Below the pieces are notes generated by a model that worked only from the letters and a program-made list of their open reading frames with translations, was not told where the DNA came from and searched no databases. The position numbers and the translations under genes are program-made. This document shows, piece after piece, positions 11,946 through 24,034 of a stretch of DNA of 64,000 bases. The first letter of the stretch is position 1. Each line of letters begins with the position of its first letter. This DNA comes from Sialis fuliginosa (lineage: Eukaryota > Arthropoda > Insecta > Megaloptera > Sialidae): the NCBI GenBank assembly GCA_961205875.1, contig OY540811.1:33945340-34009339 (forward strand), written 5' to 3'.

Positions 11946-12019
11946 TTTTGATGATATCAGAGCATACAACTGTCATTTATATAAAGCCATTGAATAAAGA
12001 ATTCTATAATAATTTACGG

Positions 12020-12350
12020 TTACAGTATTTTATTAAAGAACAAAAAAATACTTGATAAAAATCGGCAGGCCTACTGGCCCTATACACTTGTGGTATAAAC
12101 TATTATTATATGATACTGTAAATCGATAACACTTATTAATAATAAACCGCTTATCAAATTTCATAACTGTACCACAATGGCTTCTCTAGAAATTAAATAA
12201 ACACTTTTTTGGACAAAATTTTTGGAAGACTATAACCCCCTCACAAATAATTTACGGACACAGGTTCACATGAAGTTTTTTGCTTAAAATTACATCCTCG
12301 ATCTACTGTAATTTTTTTACACTAGTTGTACCTAAATCATCCTGTATCAT
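12020..12350 (-). repeat. Family T fragment (one arm)
   Basis: AAAGAACAAAAAAATACTTG, ATAAAAATCGGCAGGCCTAC and TTACACTAGTTGTACCTAAA match one arm of the element at 26323-27407. The mirror arm is absent. Confidence 0.75.
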
Positions 12351-12929
12351 AATCATCTTTTGTATTGTACATTAATTATTAATTAAAAGATTAGTATCAA
12401 ATAGTAAATATTTACTCATTATTGATGATAACCTTTTAAAACCGGAAGGTTCAAAACGTGGACTCGAAAAAAGTAAAAAATAATTTTTTGAGCGAGAAGT
12501 TAAAAATTTCAAAATAATAAAGGCCACCCAAGACTTTTCCGTTTGTAAATGTCTTTATATTATAACACTGAGCAAAATAACAAAATATATAAATTATTCA
12601 AATAAATAATCGATTTATGTAAAGTAAATAAATAAATTACGTATACAACAATAAACAATTAATGTATGAGTAAAAAATGATATTAATTATTCTGAATTAC
12701 CAAATAACAAAATGTTCATTTTTACTAATTCATGTCAACATTTTGACAGAAAATATAATTTATACACACTATGAATCATTAAACAGAATTATATACATAT
12801 GTTCTACACTTTTATACATATGCATTTGTAAATTATAGAGATATGATTTTAATAGGACAATAAAATTAACAAAAATCATTAATACAACATGATTTTTTTA
12901 ACTTACTTATACGATATGTATTTCATATA

Positions 12930-13640
12930 CATATAGTATAAGTAAGTATACTAAAGTTGATTTTTTTCGAAATCTGGATTTTGATGTAATTATCCATTTT
13001 GATCTTCCCTGAATCCATTCTGACTATTTTCGTCATGATATCTGTGTGTCAGCTGTATGTACATATGTAAATACGACAAATTGTAGAAAGATGAAATTTT
13101 ATATATAAAATTCATTTTTGTCTGGGAAGAAAACGTCCTATTTTTGAAAACGGTCTTTCAACCGGATACGGATGTTTACTGGTGTCAATTTTTCAATTTT
13201 TCGAATTATTTTTAAAACGGTGCGAATTACAGAAAAATGGTCAGGCAAAAAATTGTAGGTAATATTATTATCTATTTTATGTTCTTTTTATTTTTTTTTC
13301 AAAAAAACAACAGAGAAGAAATATCTCCTATGAGTGCCATGGGACTTGTTTATACTTATTACAGAGATTGAACAATGTTCGTGTTTGCCATAGGTACCAT
13401 AGGACTTTCTTATACGTAATAGGTACTGAGAGTGAATAGTGTGGGTGATTCTTATTAATTATTTTAAAAAAATCTTTCTGGCTAAATCATAAATCAAAAA
13501 ATGAATGGGGAATAAATTATAGATAAAAACAAAATTGACATTTTTTATCAAAAACATTTTTTTCTTATTTCAAAAATAATTCAAAAATTGAGAAGAGTGA
13601 ACATCCGTTTCCGGTTTAATAATTACATTAAAAAAATTCA
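12930..13640 (-). repeat. SINE/LINE-tail-like repeat (family F1), ~0.7 kb
   Basis: It matches, in inverted orientation, 49735-50480: TCCATTCTGACTATTTTCG, AAATACGACAAATTGTAGAA, GGACGTTTTCTTCCCAG in reverse, and ATAGGACTTTCTTATACGTAA. Further partial copies are at 18310-18750, 24035-24145, 32575-32867, 41085-41830 and 55570-55850. The 3' end of the family is rich in TATAAGAAAGTAAAAAT, resembling a retroposon tail. Confidence 0.65.
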
Positions 13641-13644
13641 TTTG

Positions 13645-15015
13645 ATACATGTTGTAGAGAATATTATTATGTATAATTTATGTCCCATTATTTTTATTCT
13701 ATTTTGTATTAGTTTGTATAAATTATTAAATTATTGTTCATTTTAGTTAATAGAAATAAATAAATAAAATAAATAATGATGTGGTTGGGAGGTGGGGGTT
13801 AACGGTTTCATTTTTTTGAATTTCTACTGTTGTCATTTGAAAGAGCACAAAAAATCATAAAAATGTTATATTATAGATTTTTTAAAATCTTCATTAATTT
13901 CCGAATTATTTGAAATACATGATTATTTTGCACATTTCCATAGGGGTGTTTCACCCCCTTAAAACGTTTTACCGCAGCTAAGATATTTTTTTTCTTACTT
14001 ACCCTGACCCCCTCTAACTATATACAAAATTTAAACTTGATCCAAATATGCCACTTGAAAAGGTTCCCTTGTAAGAAAGTTGATTCAGAATGCAATTTTG
14101 TAACCCTATACTGAATTTTAGAGCATTTAAAAAAATAACACTTTCAATAAATTAAATAGATATTATATTGTGGCGTTAAAAGTAGGGTTGAAAACGCATT
14201 ATTATTTAGTTATTAACAATAAGATTTTTCCAATTAAGTTGTATCCTGGGACACACTGTATTAAAAAAACTTTTCGTAAAGGAAAATCACTCACAAAATA
14301 CTAATTAGAAAACATCTACTTTCACGTTCTTATGTTCGAACCCTCTTTAATTCATGTTTAAAAGAATTAATAAATCTACGCTTATGACTTTTATTTGAGG
14401 ATAATTTTTAGAGGCGGTCATCATAAAAGAATTGCACTTTCTAATAAATATACTCTGTTGTTAATTTGCTAAACTTGTTTGGTTTGGAAACTTCGTAAGA
14501 AGTTCATTGTTTAGATAAATATTGTTGAAGACTTATTTGTTCTATTTACATCTCCTTTGATCTCGAAGCAGAAAGCTGTGTCCATAATTACATAATTTCA
14601 GAGCGTCTTTATTTGATAATATAATAATAAACAGTACTGAGGTTTTCATAATAAATGAAGACAATAAAAAAATAATTACATTCAAAACGGAAATTTGAAT
14701 AATGTATTATTACAGCAATTTACATCTTTTTGAACATATTTTGTTAATGTTTCATATTATATTTTATTCATAAAAACATTTTAAAACGTTATTATTCTGA
14801 ATGTTCATTAAACGCATAGGCGTACTTATTTTTTCTTCTTATTATTATTAAATATATATTATATCTTAACATATTTAAGGCAAGCTTACGCATAAATTGT
14901 AGAATTACGACCTCATGAAACTGAAGTTGAAGAAATCTGACTTTTATTTGAAAATGCGTATGTTACAATCAATACACAGATAAAAAAATAATTTGGGTCA
15001 AGATATTTTTGTTTT
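13645..15015. other. Unassigned stretch with one isolated element end
   Basis: GTATCCTGGGACACACTG at 14241-14258, followed by TA, is the reverse complement of the terminus at 15019 (CAGTGTGTCCCAGGAT). It marks the right end of a decayed TA-target element whose left end was not found. The rest is AT-rich DNA with no gene signal. Confidence 0.4.
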
Positions 15016-15018
15016 ATA

Positions 15019-15402
15019 CAGTGTGTCCCAGGATAGATGTAACAAGAGGTGTAAAGAACACATTTTTTCGAATTTCGGAATCACATTTGGGGATCGAGTC
15101 CTGCTTGATGTAGAACTAACGTATTGAAACAAGAATACTAGAGACACATTATTTAGTTGTTATTGTCTATTTGTTAGACGTGGCGTTGTCTTATTACATT
15201 TTAAACTAACTTTTCTTAGTAATTTTCTTTAAATTTTGAAAAATAAAGGATTTATTCTTGGTAGTTTTTTCATCTTTGCTTATGAAATACCCTGTAGACG
15301 ACCAAACCAACAAATTTTTGGTATACGTTAGTTTTACATAAAGCAGAACTCGATCACCAAATGTCATTCCGAAGCTCGAAAAAATTTTGTTCTTTACACC
15401 TC
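15019..15402. mobile_element. Partial TA-target palindromic element
   Basis: After TA (15017-15018) the element begins CAGTGTGTCCCAGGATAG. The subterminal block AGGTGTAAAGAACACA with CGAATTTCGGAATCACATTT (15043-15090) is mirrored at 15350-15402 (ending GTTCTTTACACCT). The right terminal CAGTGTGTCCCA is missing, so the copy is truncated on that side. Confidence 0.6.
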
Positions 15403-15409
15403 GGAAAAA

Positions 15410-16480
15410 AAACGAAAAAAATCTTTAATTACAAATTACAATAGGGATGGGGGGCTTTTTTCAGTTTTCGATCTCTAGCTACGCCACTGCTCTGAAGTAA
15501 ATTTTGGTTTGTATTATTAATTAAAGATTATGAAAAGATACTGTCTTTCTGTCTGATTACAATAACTTTAAGTATTATCTACTATTTAAATGGAAATTTC
15601 TTACTGGCTGCAAGATGTTAATCTTACATTTTTTCGTTCTTATAAAATCATATAACAAATAATACAGGCATTTCTCTACTAACATGGTCACTTTCAAGGG
15701 TAGTATCCCAATGATATTTTTGCTTGATTGATGCAATTAAGTGCATTAGATTGAAGATAAAAATAAAACAAATACAGTTAATCATGGGACTCAAAGAAAT
15801 TTGCAGTATTATACGATATAATAGAGATTAAAAAAAAAACTACACAGGGGACTGTGCTCAAAATTTTTTAATTTTCTAAACTCATGATCATCTCAATCAC
15901 CCCCCTATCTACACCACTGCAGCAACACGGTGTTTAAAAACACATTGTATTTAAAAATGCATAGGGTTTATTGTACTTTTGTCAAAAAGACACGATGTTG
16001 CTGTTTTGTTTTTTCGGTCTAAACACGGCATAAGAATTGTCAATAATCCATGGAAAAATAAAGTAAAGAAAGGTATATATTATTTTCATGACAATTTATT
16101 ATTTCATACATGTTGCTACATGTATAAAGAGATGGGGGTAAGGAGGACATGATATTGATATGAGCAATTACAGATTCTCATCTTTAATATCATTAATTCT
16201 ATCTTGCTGTACTTAATTTAACTTTTTAGATGCGTCAATTATTATTTTTATTGTTTTATAAGAAGTGTCAATACTACATGGAAAAATAAAGTAATACATA
16301 TATATGTCACCACATCTATATCCATCAATATATTATTATTGTAATTAAGGTAAAATGGTGAGTAATATATTTAATCAGGGGTTATTTTAGTGTGTAGTTG
16401 TAGCTTGTTTCTGTAGTTCTAAAAATTAAAAGTGCAGTTGAAAAAGTCAATTTATGTAGTAAAATTATAAAATATATGTA
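15410..16480. other. Stretch without a recognised feature
   Basis: It holds a possible hAT-type word (CAGTGGCGTAGCTAGA in reverse at 15470-15492) and AT-rich DNA. No paired ends and no gene were seen. Confidence 0.35.
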
Positions 16481-16482
16481 TA

Positions 16483-16680
16483 CAGGGTGTTCGCCAGAAT
16501 CGAATGATCATTGATAACTTTGTTATTATTGGAGCTAGAAGATGAAATGAACAAAACAATTGAATGTCGAATTTCAGAGAAATATTGAAAAATAACGTTT
16601 TTTTAAGTATAAAAATGCTACAAAAAAATGTACATCCAGTTGAAAAATTATTAGTAGAAAGCAAAAAAAAATAAAAAAAA
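16483..16680. mobile_element. Left end of another TA-target element
   Basis: TA (16481-16482) is followed by CAGGGTGTTCGCCAGAATCG, a typical Tc1/mariner-type terminus. No mirrored end was found within 1 kb, so only the terminus is supported. The 16690-17030 stretch beyond it is unassigned. Confidence 0.4.
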
Positions 16681-17036
16681 AATAAGGAAAATGTGCTGTT
16701 GTAAAATTTTCTTAAAATAACGCCTGTATTTAATTACGTATCACATAATATAAAACAAAGTCTCTCGCCGCTGTCTATTTGTGCACGATTTTCTCAGTAA
16801 CTACTGAACGAACTTTATTCGGCTCGTTGCATTCCAGCAACATAAAGTGTCAAGCCGATATATCGACTCGCCTCATCTAAAGGGTTAACAGAGATTCAAG
16901 ATTGTCAGATTTTGTAAACAACATTTCAGGATTTTACAGTAAGAGTAAATAAAACCCTATCACCAAATATATTAAACTATCTGTGCCGCGTGGACTACGG
17001 AATTATTGTTTAGGATCTTTGAAAAATATAGTTGAA

Positions 17037-17450
17037 CTAGCTACTACCCGCGGCTTCGCTAGCGTGAATTTTGAAACCACCATCCACTCATATGTAAAAG
17101 AGTGTGAAATATAATTTTTTTCTATTTTTTGGTTTTCATTCATTATGCAAAATCGTAAATATCTCGACTGCTATGCGAGATAGGGGGATGTTTTTCCTTC
17201 TATATACCCCATATATAAATACCCGACTCCTGTGGTATTTTTCCCGCCGGATTGAATAAAACTAATTACAACCCTTCATATGTAACAGGGAGTGAAATGT
17301 TTATTACTAAAAAAAAATTCCCCATACAAATTTTTCAACCCTTTTGCAATCCCTTAAGGGTTCAATTTTCGTAATACGAAGTAGCCTATGTCCTTTCTCG
17401 GGATGCAAGCTATCTCACTGCCAAATTTCATCAAGACCGGTCACCATTTG
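17037..17450 (-). mobile_element. Helitron 3' end, truncated copy
   Basis: On the minus strand the sequence reads GCTAGCGAAGCCGCGGGTAG followed shortly by CTAG and then T, the hairpin-CTRR-T layout of a Helitron 3' terminus. Inward it matches the 3.74-kb units at 33.6 kb: AAAATCGTAAATATCTCG, TGCGAGATAGGGGG, TGGTATTTTTCCCGCCGGAT and CTATCTCACTGCCAAATTTC. No TC-starting 5' end was found; homology fades near 17450. Confidence 0.75.
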
Positions 17451-17579
17451 ATATATACAATGTTGAACAAAATCAGTCAACCACGGCGACGCTATATCAA
17501 AAAAACGATGAAAGTTATGGGCCCCAATATTTCTCTTGTCGGACCTTATAGGGATAAATGTAATACTTAAAAAAAATTA

Positions 17580-18305
17580 ATAGTTAAAATTACAAGACAA
17601 AACGATTTATAAAAAGTATAAAGTTATAAAGTAGTTCATTTTTTAATTTAGTGTGAAAATCATGAATAAAGTACTGTTTATCGGAAATCTGGATTGCAGT
17701 TTTTAAATCGGAACTTCCTCGCCGAAATCCAGACGCCTGACATCCCTGCAAAGGTTTAAGAATCATCTGTGGAGTATTTCAGAGCAAAATGAAATCAAGG
17801 GAACCCCTGCGCTCCTGGCATCATACACACAAATAAAAAACAACAGAGAAAACAACAAAACAACTTCATTTATTAATCATAACAAAAAAACCAGAAGCTA
17901 TAAAATACTTTACACAGATTATTTTAGTAAACTGCTTCATACGAATTATATTCACTAAATAACTTCATAATGCGTATGTATTATACATGCTTTTCTTTGT
18001 TCTTTATTTTGTTTTTATTTCATATATATATTTTTTCTTCCGGTTGTACTGTTCACTGACCCATTTCGGACATACAAAGCTGGGATAGAGCTAACGGGGG
18101 TGAGTGGAGGGGTAAGGGGTTGAGTCAACTTGGTTTTGCAACCACCGAATGTAGGTATTTATTTTAGAGACCGAACTATTACTTGTTTATATAACCTAGT
18201 GAATAAATATTATTACATAGAACGTATTGTATATGGCCTCTTCAAAGCAAATTATGGAGGGGTGAGGGTCATAATGTGGAACTTTTAGTATAATAAAGTA
18301 TCATG
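17580..18305. other. Stretch without a recognised feature
   Basis: AT-rich DNA with a GC-richer patch at 17700-17820. Nothing paired or coding was recognised. Confidence 0.4.
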
Positions 18306-18309
18306 GTGT

Positions 18310-18750
18310 TTTTTCTTTCTTATACGTAAGTATTGGGAAGTCAATTCTTTTCAAAATCTGGATTCTGATGGAATCTCCATTTTGACCTTCCCTTAATCCA
18401 TTCTGACTATTTTCGCCATATATCTGAGTGTCGGTCTGTTGATCTGCAGACGCTCGCGTTGTAACTCAAATACGACAAATCGTAGAAGGTTGAAATTTTA
18501 TTAATTTTTGTCTGACAAGGGGACCACCAGACCCTTGTCGCACCAATTTGCTTTAAAAAAATAGGGTTGTAGTTGTGGCATAGGCAAACCTGCATAAACA
18601 AGAAAAAAAATTATGAAATTTCTCTGTAAATTCGCTTAAACGTGTAGGTAACTATCTATCAAAAAAAAAATCAATCGCACTGAGAATCGAACCCAGCCAT
18701 TCACGATTGTCGTTTGTAACTAATCCTGTGAGTAGCAAATCTGTACTCGA
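18310..18750 (-). mobile_element. SINE-like repeat with tRNA-type B box (family F1 tail)
   Basis: Read on the minus strand, the 5' part (18680-18750) contains GGGTTCGATTCTC with flanking CTGGG and CTCAG, forming a T-arm-like stem-loop that matches a pol III B box. The 3' part (18310-18500) matches the tail of family F1 and ends in an A-rich run near TTACGTATAAGAAAG. A tRNA-headed SINE is a reasonable reading. An A box and a full cloverleaf could not be traced, so the head is degenerate or the likeness is fortuitous. Confidence 0.45.
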
Positions 18751-18889
18751 AAAAACCTGTATGAATATTTATTTCGAAAATTAAACAAATTACTTAAAGA
18801 CTAATCAGACATAAGTTATAAAGTTTGGGGGGGGGGGTCACTTTTTATTTTTTATTTGTGGGTATTTTTATAGTTTTTTTAAATGGTAA

Positions 18890-19600
18890 CTTTGATTTTT
18901 TAATAAAAACCAAAATATCTGCCAAGTAAATGCACATTCCTCGTGCTAAATTCACCAAAGATAGTTAATTATTGAAAAATTTAAATAAAAACCGATAAAG
19001 TATTCAGATGAACTGCCATTGATTAACAATTGAAGTTTTATACATTCTTATTAAAAAATATTAATTCGAAATTTTTCATAATACGCTCTTGAATATTTTT
19101 AAATTTTTGAAAGTTTCCATCTATGTAAATCTAAATTTTTCTCTGATGTAAACGTCAAAATGGCATATAAAACGTCAAAATGGCATTTAAAACGTCAAAT
19201 TGACATTTACAACACCAAAAATTATAAAAATTTGTTTTAAAATGACGATTTTTTAAAGCAATTTGTGATGAATCTTTGTAATAGGGATTATTTTACAACA
19301 GAAGTTGTGCTGACCTATATTATAGAAAAATATTATATACAATTTCCACATAACATGTATCGTTCTTGAGATATTTTCAAAAAATTAATATTTTGGAATG
19401 TTATCCCTCCCCCTCATACACGATATTGAAATGGGACCGTCCTCAAGTCAGATCAAACCAACCAACCAAGTTTCATTAATATCGGTTTAGTGGTTCATGA
19501 GTTATGCGCCTGACAAGGATTCGGGGGACAGACAGACAGACAGAGACACGGGACGAAAAGTATTTGTCTTGACCTGAAACGAAAAGATCAAGTAAAAATT
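18890..19600 (-). repeat. Dispersed repeat family F2, long copy
   Basis: It is inverted relative to 30350-31060 and collinear over ~700 bp: CAAAATATCTGCCAAGTAAA, GTGCTAAATTCACCAAAG, CATTTACAACACC, GACCTATATTATAGAAAA, AGTTTCATTAATATCGG and GACAGACAGACAGACAG in mirrored order. Partial copies lie at 10795, 42415, 57112 and 60480. Neither terminal repeats nor a frame was found, so the class is unknown. Confidence 0.75.
19151..19210. repeat. Three tandem 20-bp units inside F2
   Basis: AACGTCAAAATGGCATATAA repeats three times with exact 20-bp phasing at 19151, 19171 and 19191. The last unit is the most diverged. The equivalent F2 copy near 30770 carries fewer units. Confidence 0.9.
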
Positions 19601-19609
19601 TTAAAATTG

Positions 19610-20160
19610 AAGAAAAAATTTTGTTCTTATTTTCAAACTATTACAAAGCTTATCATATCTTCGATATGACGAGGAAATAATATTTTTGTTTTAAGGATCT
19701 GATTCTATGTAAGAATTTTGTTTATCCATGGACATTTTTTGCAAATGAATTTACCGCAGGAGAGTTTGTCATTTGAAATAAATTTAAATCACATCACAAC
19801 TGTATTAAGCAATTTTTTTTAGTAAACTTTATTAAAAAATAAAAAAAAGGAAAAAACACGCCTAGGGATAAAAAATGCTTCGAACAAAAGTTTACATTAT
19901 TTTCACAAAGAATCAGATTCTTAGAACAAAGGTATTGGTTCTCGTTTAAAAAATCAAAGTTACTATATAAAAAAAACCTAAAAAAATCAAATAAAAATTA
20001 AAATAGCTAACTTTTCGAAATAAAAATTTATAACGTTTTATTTTAAAACCAGGTATATTTAAATAATCATTAATTTGCCAAAAATCACTACAAAGTTCTG
20101 AGAGCTGGTGATTTAACTAATAATCATACAGAAAAATATTATTGGTTAACATTTTTATAT
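19610..20160. other. AT-rich stretch; possible 3' UTR of the exon candidate
   Basis: On the minus strand an AATAAA lies at about 20038-20043, roughly 130 bp downstream of the stop of the exon candidate at 20171-20344. The remainder holds no recognised repeat. Confidence 0.3.
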
Positions 20161-20170
20161 AACGAGCACT

Positions 20171-20344
20171 CTACTTCCAATCTCTTCTGAAGTTAGATCT
20201 CCAACCACAACTGTCACATAGACCAGAAATACGTTCTCGAACATATCCTACATCCGAACAAACTTTAGTTATTACACTAAAAAGCTCTGTTACGTTGCAG
20301 TTAGTGTACTCTATTGTACATACTGATATAGAACTGCTTGTGTC
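20171..20344 (-). CDS. Candidate Cys-rich terminal exon, unknown protein
   Basis: I do not recognise this protein. A good acceptor context (pyrimidine-rich run ending TATTTTACACAG) precedes 20344. The open frame then runs 57 codons to a TAG at 20171-20173, with an AATAAA about 130 bp further on. The peptide has five cysteines (spacings C-x6-C-x12-C-x17-C-x2-C), includes the stretch ERISGLCDSCGWRSN and ends in a basic tail, as in some small secreted or hormone-like proteins. The frame also extends upstream to a possible ATG at 20446, preceded by another pyrimidine-rich AG (about 20472) and an in-frame stop. So it could instead be a 91-residue single-exon frame. It matches no repeat in the window. 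A chance frame in AT-rich DNA remains quite possible. Confidence 0.25.
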   Translation of the reverse strand, partial: DTSSSISVCTIEYTNCNVTELFSVITKVCSDVGYVRERISGLCDSCGWRSNFRRDWK

Positions 20345-20775
20345 CTGTGTAAAATATAGACAATAGTAAATGTTGAGACAAAAGTAATAAACTTTAGATA
20401 GCAGGTAGTCAAACATCTTGTTAGAGTTTATTGTTACTACTGACATCAAATTGAATTGGAATTAAACTGGAAGAGAGCAGACAACAACGAAGATTAAAGG
20501 AATCAACACGTTAATTTATTTAATATCTGTATGGAAACAAGTAATTTTACGACGATCTTGAAGTGAATATGTACTAGAACAAAGAAAATCTAGCTTTCTT
20601 ATTAAAAGGGGAAATATATTGCTTTCAAAAATTGGTAAGGGACTATATAAATTTCGTCATGCTACTTTATTCTTTTTGACCTAGTTATACTTTGTCACAA
20701 TCATAAGAATCCCCCTCCCTTATAATCCTTCACAACAACACTCATTTCCTCCCTCCCTCCTTAATATAAAAAATA

Positions 20776-20959
20776 CAAATACACCTTGAACATTTTTTTT
20801 AAAAGCCAACAAAAACATCCTGGTATGGCAAAAAAAAACATTGAACTTTTGTTTCTGTTTTTTTTTCTTTTTTTCATTTTCTTTTTTTCCTTTTTCTTTT
20901 TTTTTGCAATACCAGGTTGTTTTTGTTGGCTTTTAAATAAAATGTTCAAGGTGTATTTG
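20776..20959. mobile_element. 184-bp hairpin MITE with ~55-60 bp arms
   Basis: The left arm CAAATACACCTTGAACATTT through ATCCTGGTATGGCAAAAAAA is mirrored by TTTTTTGCAATACCAGG through AAATGTTCAAGGTGTATTTG. The loop is a T-rich run. No clear target duplication flanks it, so the superfamily is unknown. The frame of 108 codons crossing it is a by-product of the poly-T loop. Confidence 0.75.
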
Positions 20960-21755
20960 TTCAATTTAAACATTTTATTTGACTTGTGTGTATTTCAAAA
21001 TGTCAATTTTCAAACGTCATTATTCCGAAAACCAATGATTTTAGAGATATGGTATGTTGTACAAAAAGTATTCAGAATACACTGTAGAATTCAAAAATGG
21101 CATAATATATAACAGATACTGTATATGTTCTTCTTCAGACACAATTTTCTTATCTCAAAAAATCCGCAATTAAAAATACTAATCGACGTGTCCGAGCGTT
21201 TTTGTACAAAATAATTACCTGAATTTTAAACGAATTTGTTCCTTTCATCATATATTTTGCTACCTCCTCCCCTTACTAATCAACTAAAAACAATTGTTTC
21301 AAATGAACCACACTACGTGTCTAATATTTACAGATAAGAGTTATAGAAAAAGTACATATTGTCTCTAAAGTATGAGGAACCATAAGGCGGGTGTTTGCCC
21401 CTAAAAATGGTTAAAAATTTAAATAGGTATATCCTATTAATATAATAATAATTATGTTTTTTTATTTTTAGTGCGTTTACTTTAAGGTTTAAACAAATCC
21501 TTTTGATAGGATTTATGTATCATTTTTTTGCATATTTAACCGCATTTTTTAATACAAGCGCAATTACGTGAATTACATAATATTTCAATTAATTATTCTG
21601 TTTACAGAATTTATTTAACGAAGGCATACATACGCCAGGAGAAGAAATGACCGTAACTACCAATTTTGACACGCGCAGTTAATTTTAGTACCATTTCGCC
21701 AAATTTCATTGGATTACGTTAAAATTTTAACACAATTAAGAAGATAGATAAAGCT

Positions 21756-22619
21756 TCTTCTTCTTCTTCTTCATCCATTTATGTCTCCTGGCTTGGCCTT
21801 TTCAGACAGCTCCTTCGTGGTTGGTTTTTACTTTGGAGAATGTGTAGTGCGTGTATTGTATGTGTATATGAGTATTAGGGGGCATAGGGACACAATATGG
21901 ACTAGGAAGTTGCTGATGGGCCAATCATAGCAGGATTTAACGAATAGGGTGACCGGGATAATAGGAATTATGTAGGGAGTCACATAGGTTGTTCACATAT
22001 AACATACATAGGATTTATTTTTTTATTTTGGAGTTTCGCAGATAAGTAATTATGTGGGAATAGTGTGCTTTATTTTCTAATAATTCTTTTGTTGTGTGTA
22101 TTTATATTCCTTTAATGCTTTCTCGCAATTTAGTTCTTTCCTTATTGTATTTAGGACATTTCAGTATTATGTGATTAATGTCACATATGGTTCGGTAGTT
22201 GCAGTCGCATAAAGGGTTATCCAATGCTTTAATCTTGTGCATATAGTGTAGTGTATATGCGCAATTTAGTCTTAAACGGTTTATTGCAGTAATATCTCTT
22301 TTAGATTTCTTCATTGAGTGAAACCATAACTTTTTGGGTAGCTGGGGTTGAATGCTCTTGTAAAACTTCCCTTTATTATATATGCTTCTGTCGTATTTAA
22401 CTTGCCACTTTTCTTCGGCTTGTTTATTTAAGTGAGATTTTAGGTCTGTATGTGGGATTAGTATATGAGATTCATCTTCTAACGTAGTTGCTTCGTTAGC
22501 TAAAACATTCGCCTTCTCGTTACCTTTTATATCAACATGGCTTTTACACCATACAAAAATTACCTCTATTTGTAGTTTTTCGTACAGGTCGACTAATTGA
22601 ATTATTTCCATGATAACGT
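21756..22619 (-). mobile_element. 5'-truncated non-LTR retrotransposon (LINE), 12-bp target duplication
   Basis: Both sides carry the identical ATAGATAAAGCT (21744-21755 and 22620-22631), an exact target duplication. The 3' end on the minus strand is a short GAA repeat tract directly abutting the duplication, a microsatellite tail seen in several non-LTR clades. The insert keeps only the last part of the second frame and ~345 bp of 3' UTR: classic 5' truncation during target-primed reverse transcription. The exact duplication and intact remaining frame suggest a fairly recent insertion. Confidence 0.9.
22102..22611 (-). CDS. RNase H and C-terminal Cys/His domain of a LINE ORF2 (partial)
   Basis: The 169-residue frame holds the end of a retrotransposon RNase H: VIFVWCKSHVDIKGNEKAN carries the late His and the GNE.A motif typical of the third and fourth catalytic segments (roughly residues 17-36). 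After a linker comes a Cys/His cluster, CDCNYRTICDINHIILKC (about residues 133-150), matching the zinc-finger-like tail after RNase H in I, R1 and Jockey-type elements. The frame is open back to the truncation point at 22619, so the first Met is not a true start. Endonuclease and reverse transcriptase are absent, so the product would be inactive. The clade (I, R1 or Jockey) is not resolved. Confidence 0.85.
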   Translation of the reverse strand: MEIIQLVDLYEKLQIEVIFVWCKSHVDIKGNEKANVLANEATTLEDESHILIPHTDLKSHLNKQAEEKWQVKYDRSIYNKGKFYKSIQPQLPKKLWFHSMKKSKRDITAINRLRLNCAYTLHYMHKIKALDNPLCDCNYRTICDINHIILKCPKYNKERTKLRESIKGI

Positions 22620-22639
22620 ATAGATAAAGCTACAAATAC

Positions 22640-24030
22640 ATCTATTTAACAGTGAGTCAGCATTCTAGTTACATCGTAAGTCTATGGACACATTACACGC
22701 CTGCTGTCGGGATAAAACAAATACAAGCCATCACAGATCACACCTGATTCCGGGTCGGTAATAAAGAACTCTGTATGTGTCTAAACGCAGGTGCGACGAT
22801 CTGATTTATCACTTCTCGCGTTACACGATTGTTGTTGTTGTTGATTGCTATCTGTCTGTGTGGATACATTACTCTCAGTGTAGTCATTCTTGGACATGTC
22901 CTCTTCAGTCCTTCTCCTGTCCAGACGGTCTTGTGTGTATGATACTTCATATTTTTTGCTGTCGTAGACGTTACGTTCTATTATTACATTTTTTTGTCGA
23001 ATGATGCTTGTAATGGTATACTCGAATATTGTTTTTGATGTTGAGAAAAACGATATATGCGTACATGTGGAAGGGATGAAGAAGCTAAAATGATTGAGTA
23101 TATAAAAAGAACGGTTGAAAAAAAACGATAGTTTTTTTATACTACCTATGTATAAGTTATTAAGTAGGGGAGAGTGGAGTACTTACGAACACCTAAGGAA
23201 GAAATCAAATAAATTAAAACCTGATTAATAAACCAATAGATGTATTGTGTATTATTATTAAATAATCTGTTAGTTATACATTTTCAGTACCTATCAATTT
23301 TAATAAAATATGAAAATTAAATTAAAATTAAAGACTAAAACAAAACCCTACGTGTTCGTGATTACCTGACTAGCATGGAATAATTAAACATAATTAGTAC
23401 TAAATTCGCAGCAAAAGCATCTGGATGTACTTTGACCACTGGTACACTTATCATGTGTCCATAAATTACACTTGAAGAACATTACCTAGTCTTCAATCTC
23501 GATATTTTTTATTATAATAACAAAATTAGTTATTTTCTTTATCAACATCTACGTTTCTTCTTCTTCTTTACTTGGCACTTTTTCTTTTGGTTATTTTCTT
23601 TAAAACGACTGCGATTCCTCGAACTTCAGTTTTAGTTTTCATCAGTCTTTTTTTACAACGTTCGGATTTACCCCCATTTAATTTGTTCGTCATTAAAAAA
23701 AAATATATTTTTTTGGGGTTAGGATCATATAATAAACAGTTCAAATACTGTTTGATCAAGGCTTACTTAGGCATAACTTAATCACATTTATATTAATTAC
23801 ATATCAGTTATTAAATGGCTTTTATTTTAATAAAAAATTAGATTAAATATAATATAAAATGGAATTAAATCAAACTTAGTTTGTAATGTGAGCGTGATCT
23901 ACACTGACCGTTAACGGTCCGATTCTAGACGTAGGCCCAACTATCAGTTAGTGAAGAGAGAATATTAGCTTTCTTCTTCACACTGAAACCACTGAATTTG
24001 CGACTACCTCGCGTTCGTGATTACCCCACT
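22640..24030. other. Stretch without a recognised feature
   Basis: It contains several short frames on both strands near 22740-23000 and 23570-23780 that overlap each other and have no domain. ACGTGTTCGTGATTACC near 23350 and GCGTTCGTGATTACCCCACT near 24012 suggest a short shared word at the edges of an old repeat (about 23165-24035). The right side reads TACCCCACTCCCCCTA and the left GTAGGGGAGAGTGGAGTA, which are approximate mirror images, so a decayed TIR element is possible. Confidence 0.35.
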
Positions 24031-24034
24031 CCCC

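Noticed and set aside
18663-18750. tRNA gene on the minus strand
   Set aside because: A T-arm with a B box is present, but no matching acceptor strand, A box or anticodon arm could be traced. It is kept only as a possible SINE head.
19535-19555. CRISPR-like or functional tandem array in the GACAGACAGACAGACAG stretch
   Set aside because: It is a simple tetranucleotide run that belongs to dispersed repeat F2. No spacers are present.
20786-21112. 108-codon plus-strand frame rich in Phe and Leu
   Set aside because: It is produced by the T-rich loop and arms of the 184-bp hairpin MITE. There is no conservation signal or start context.
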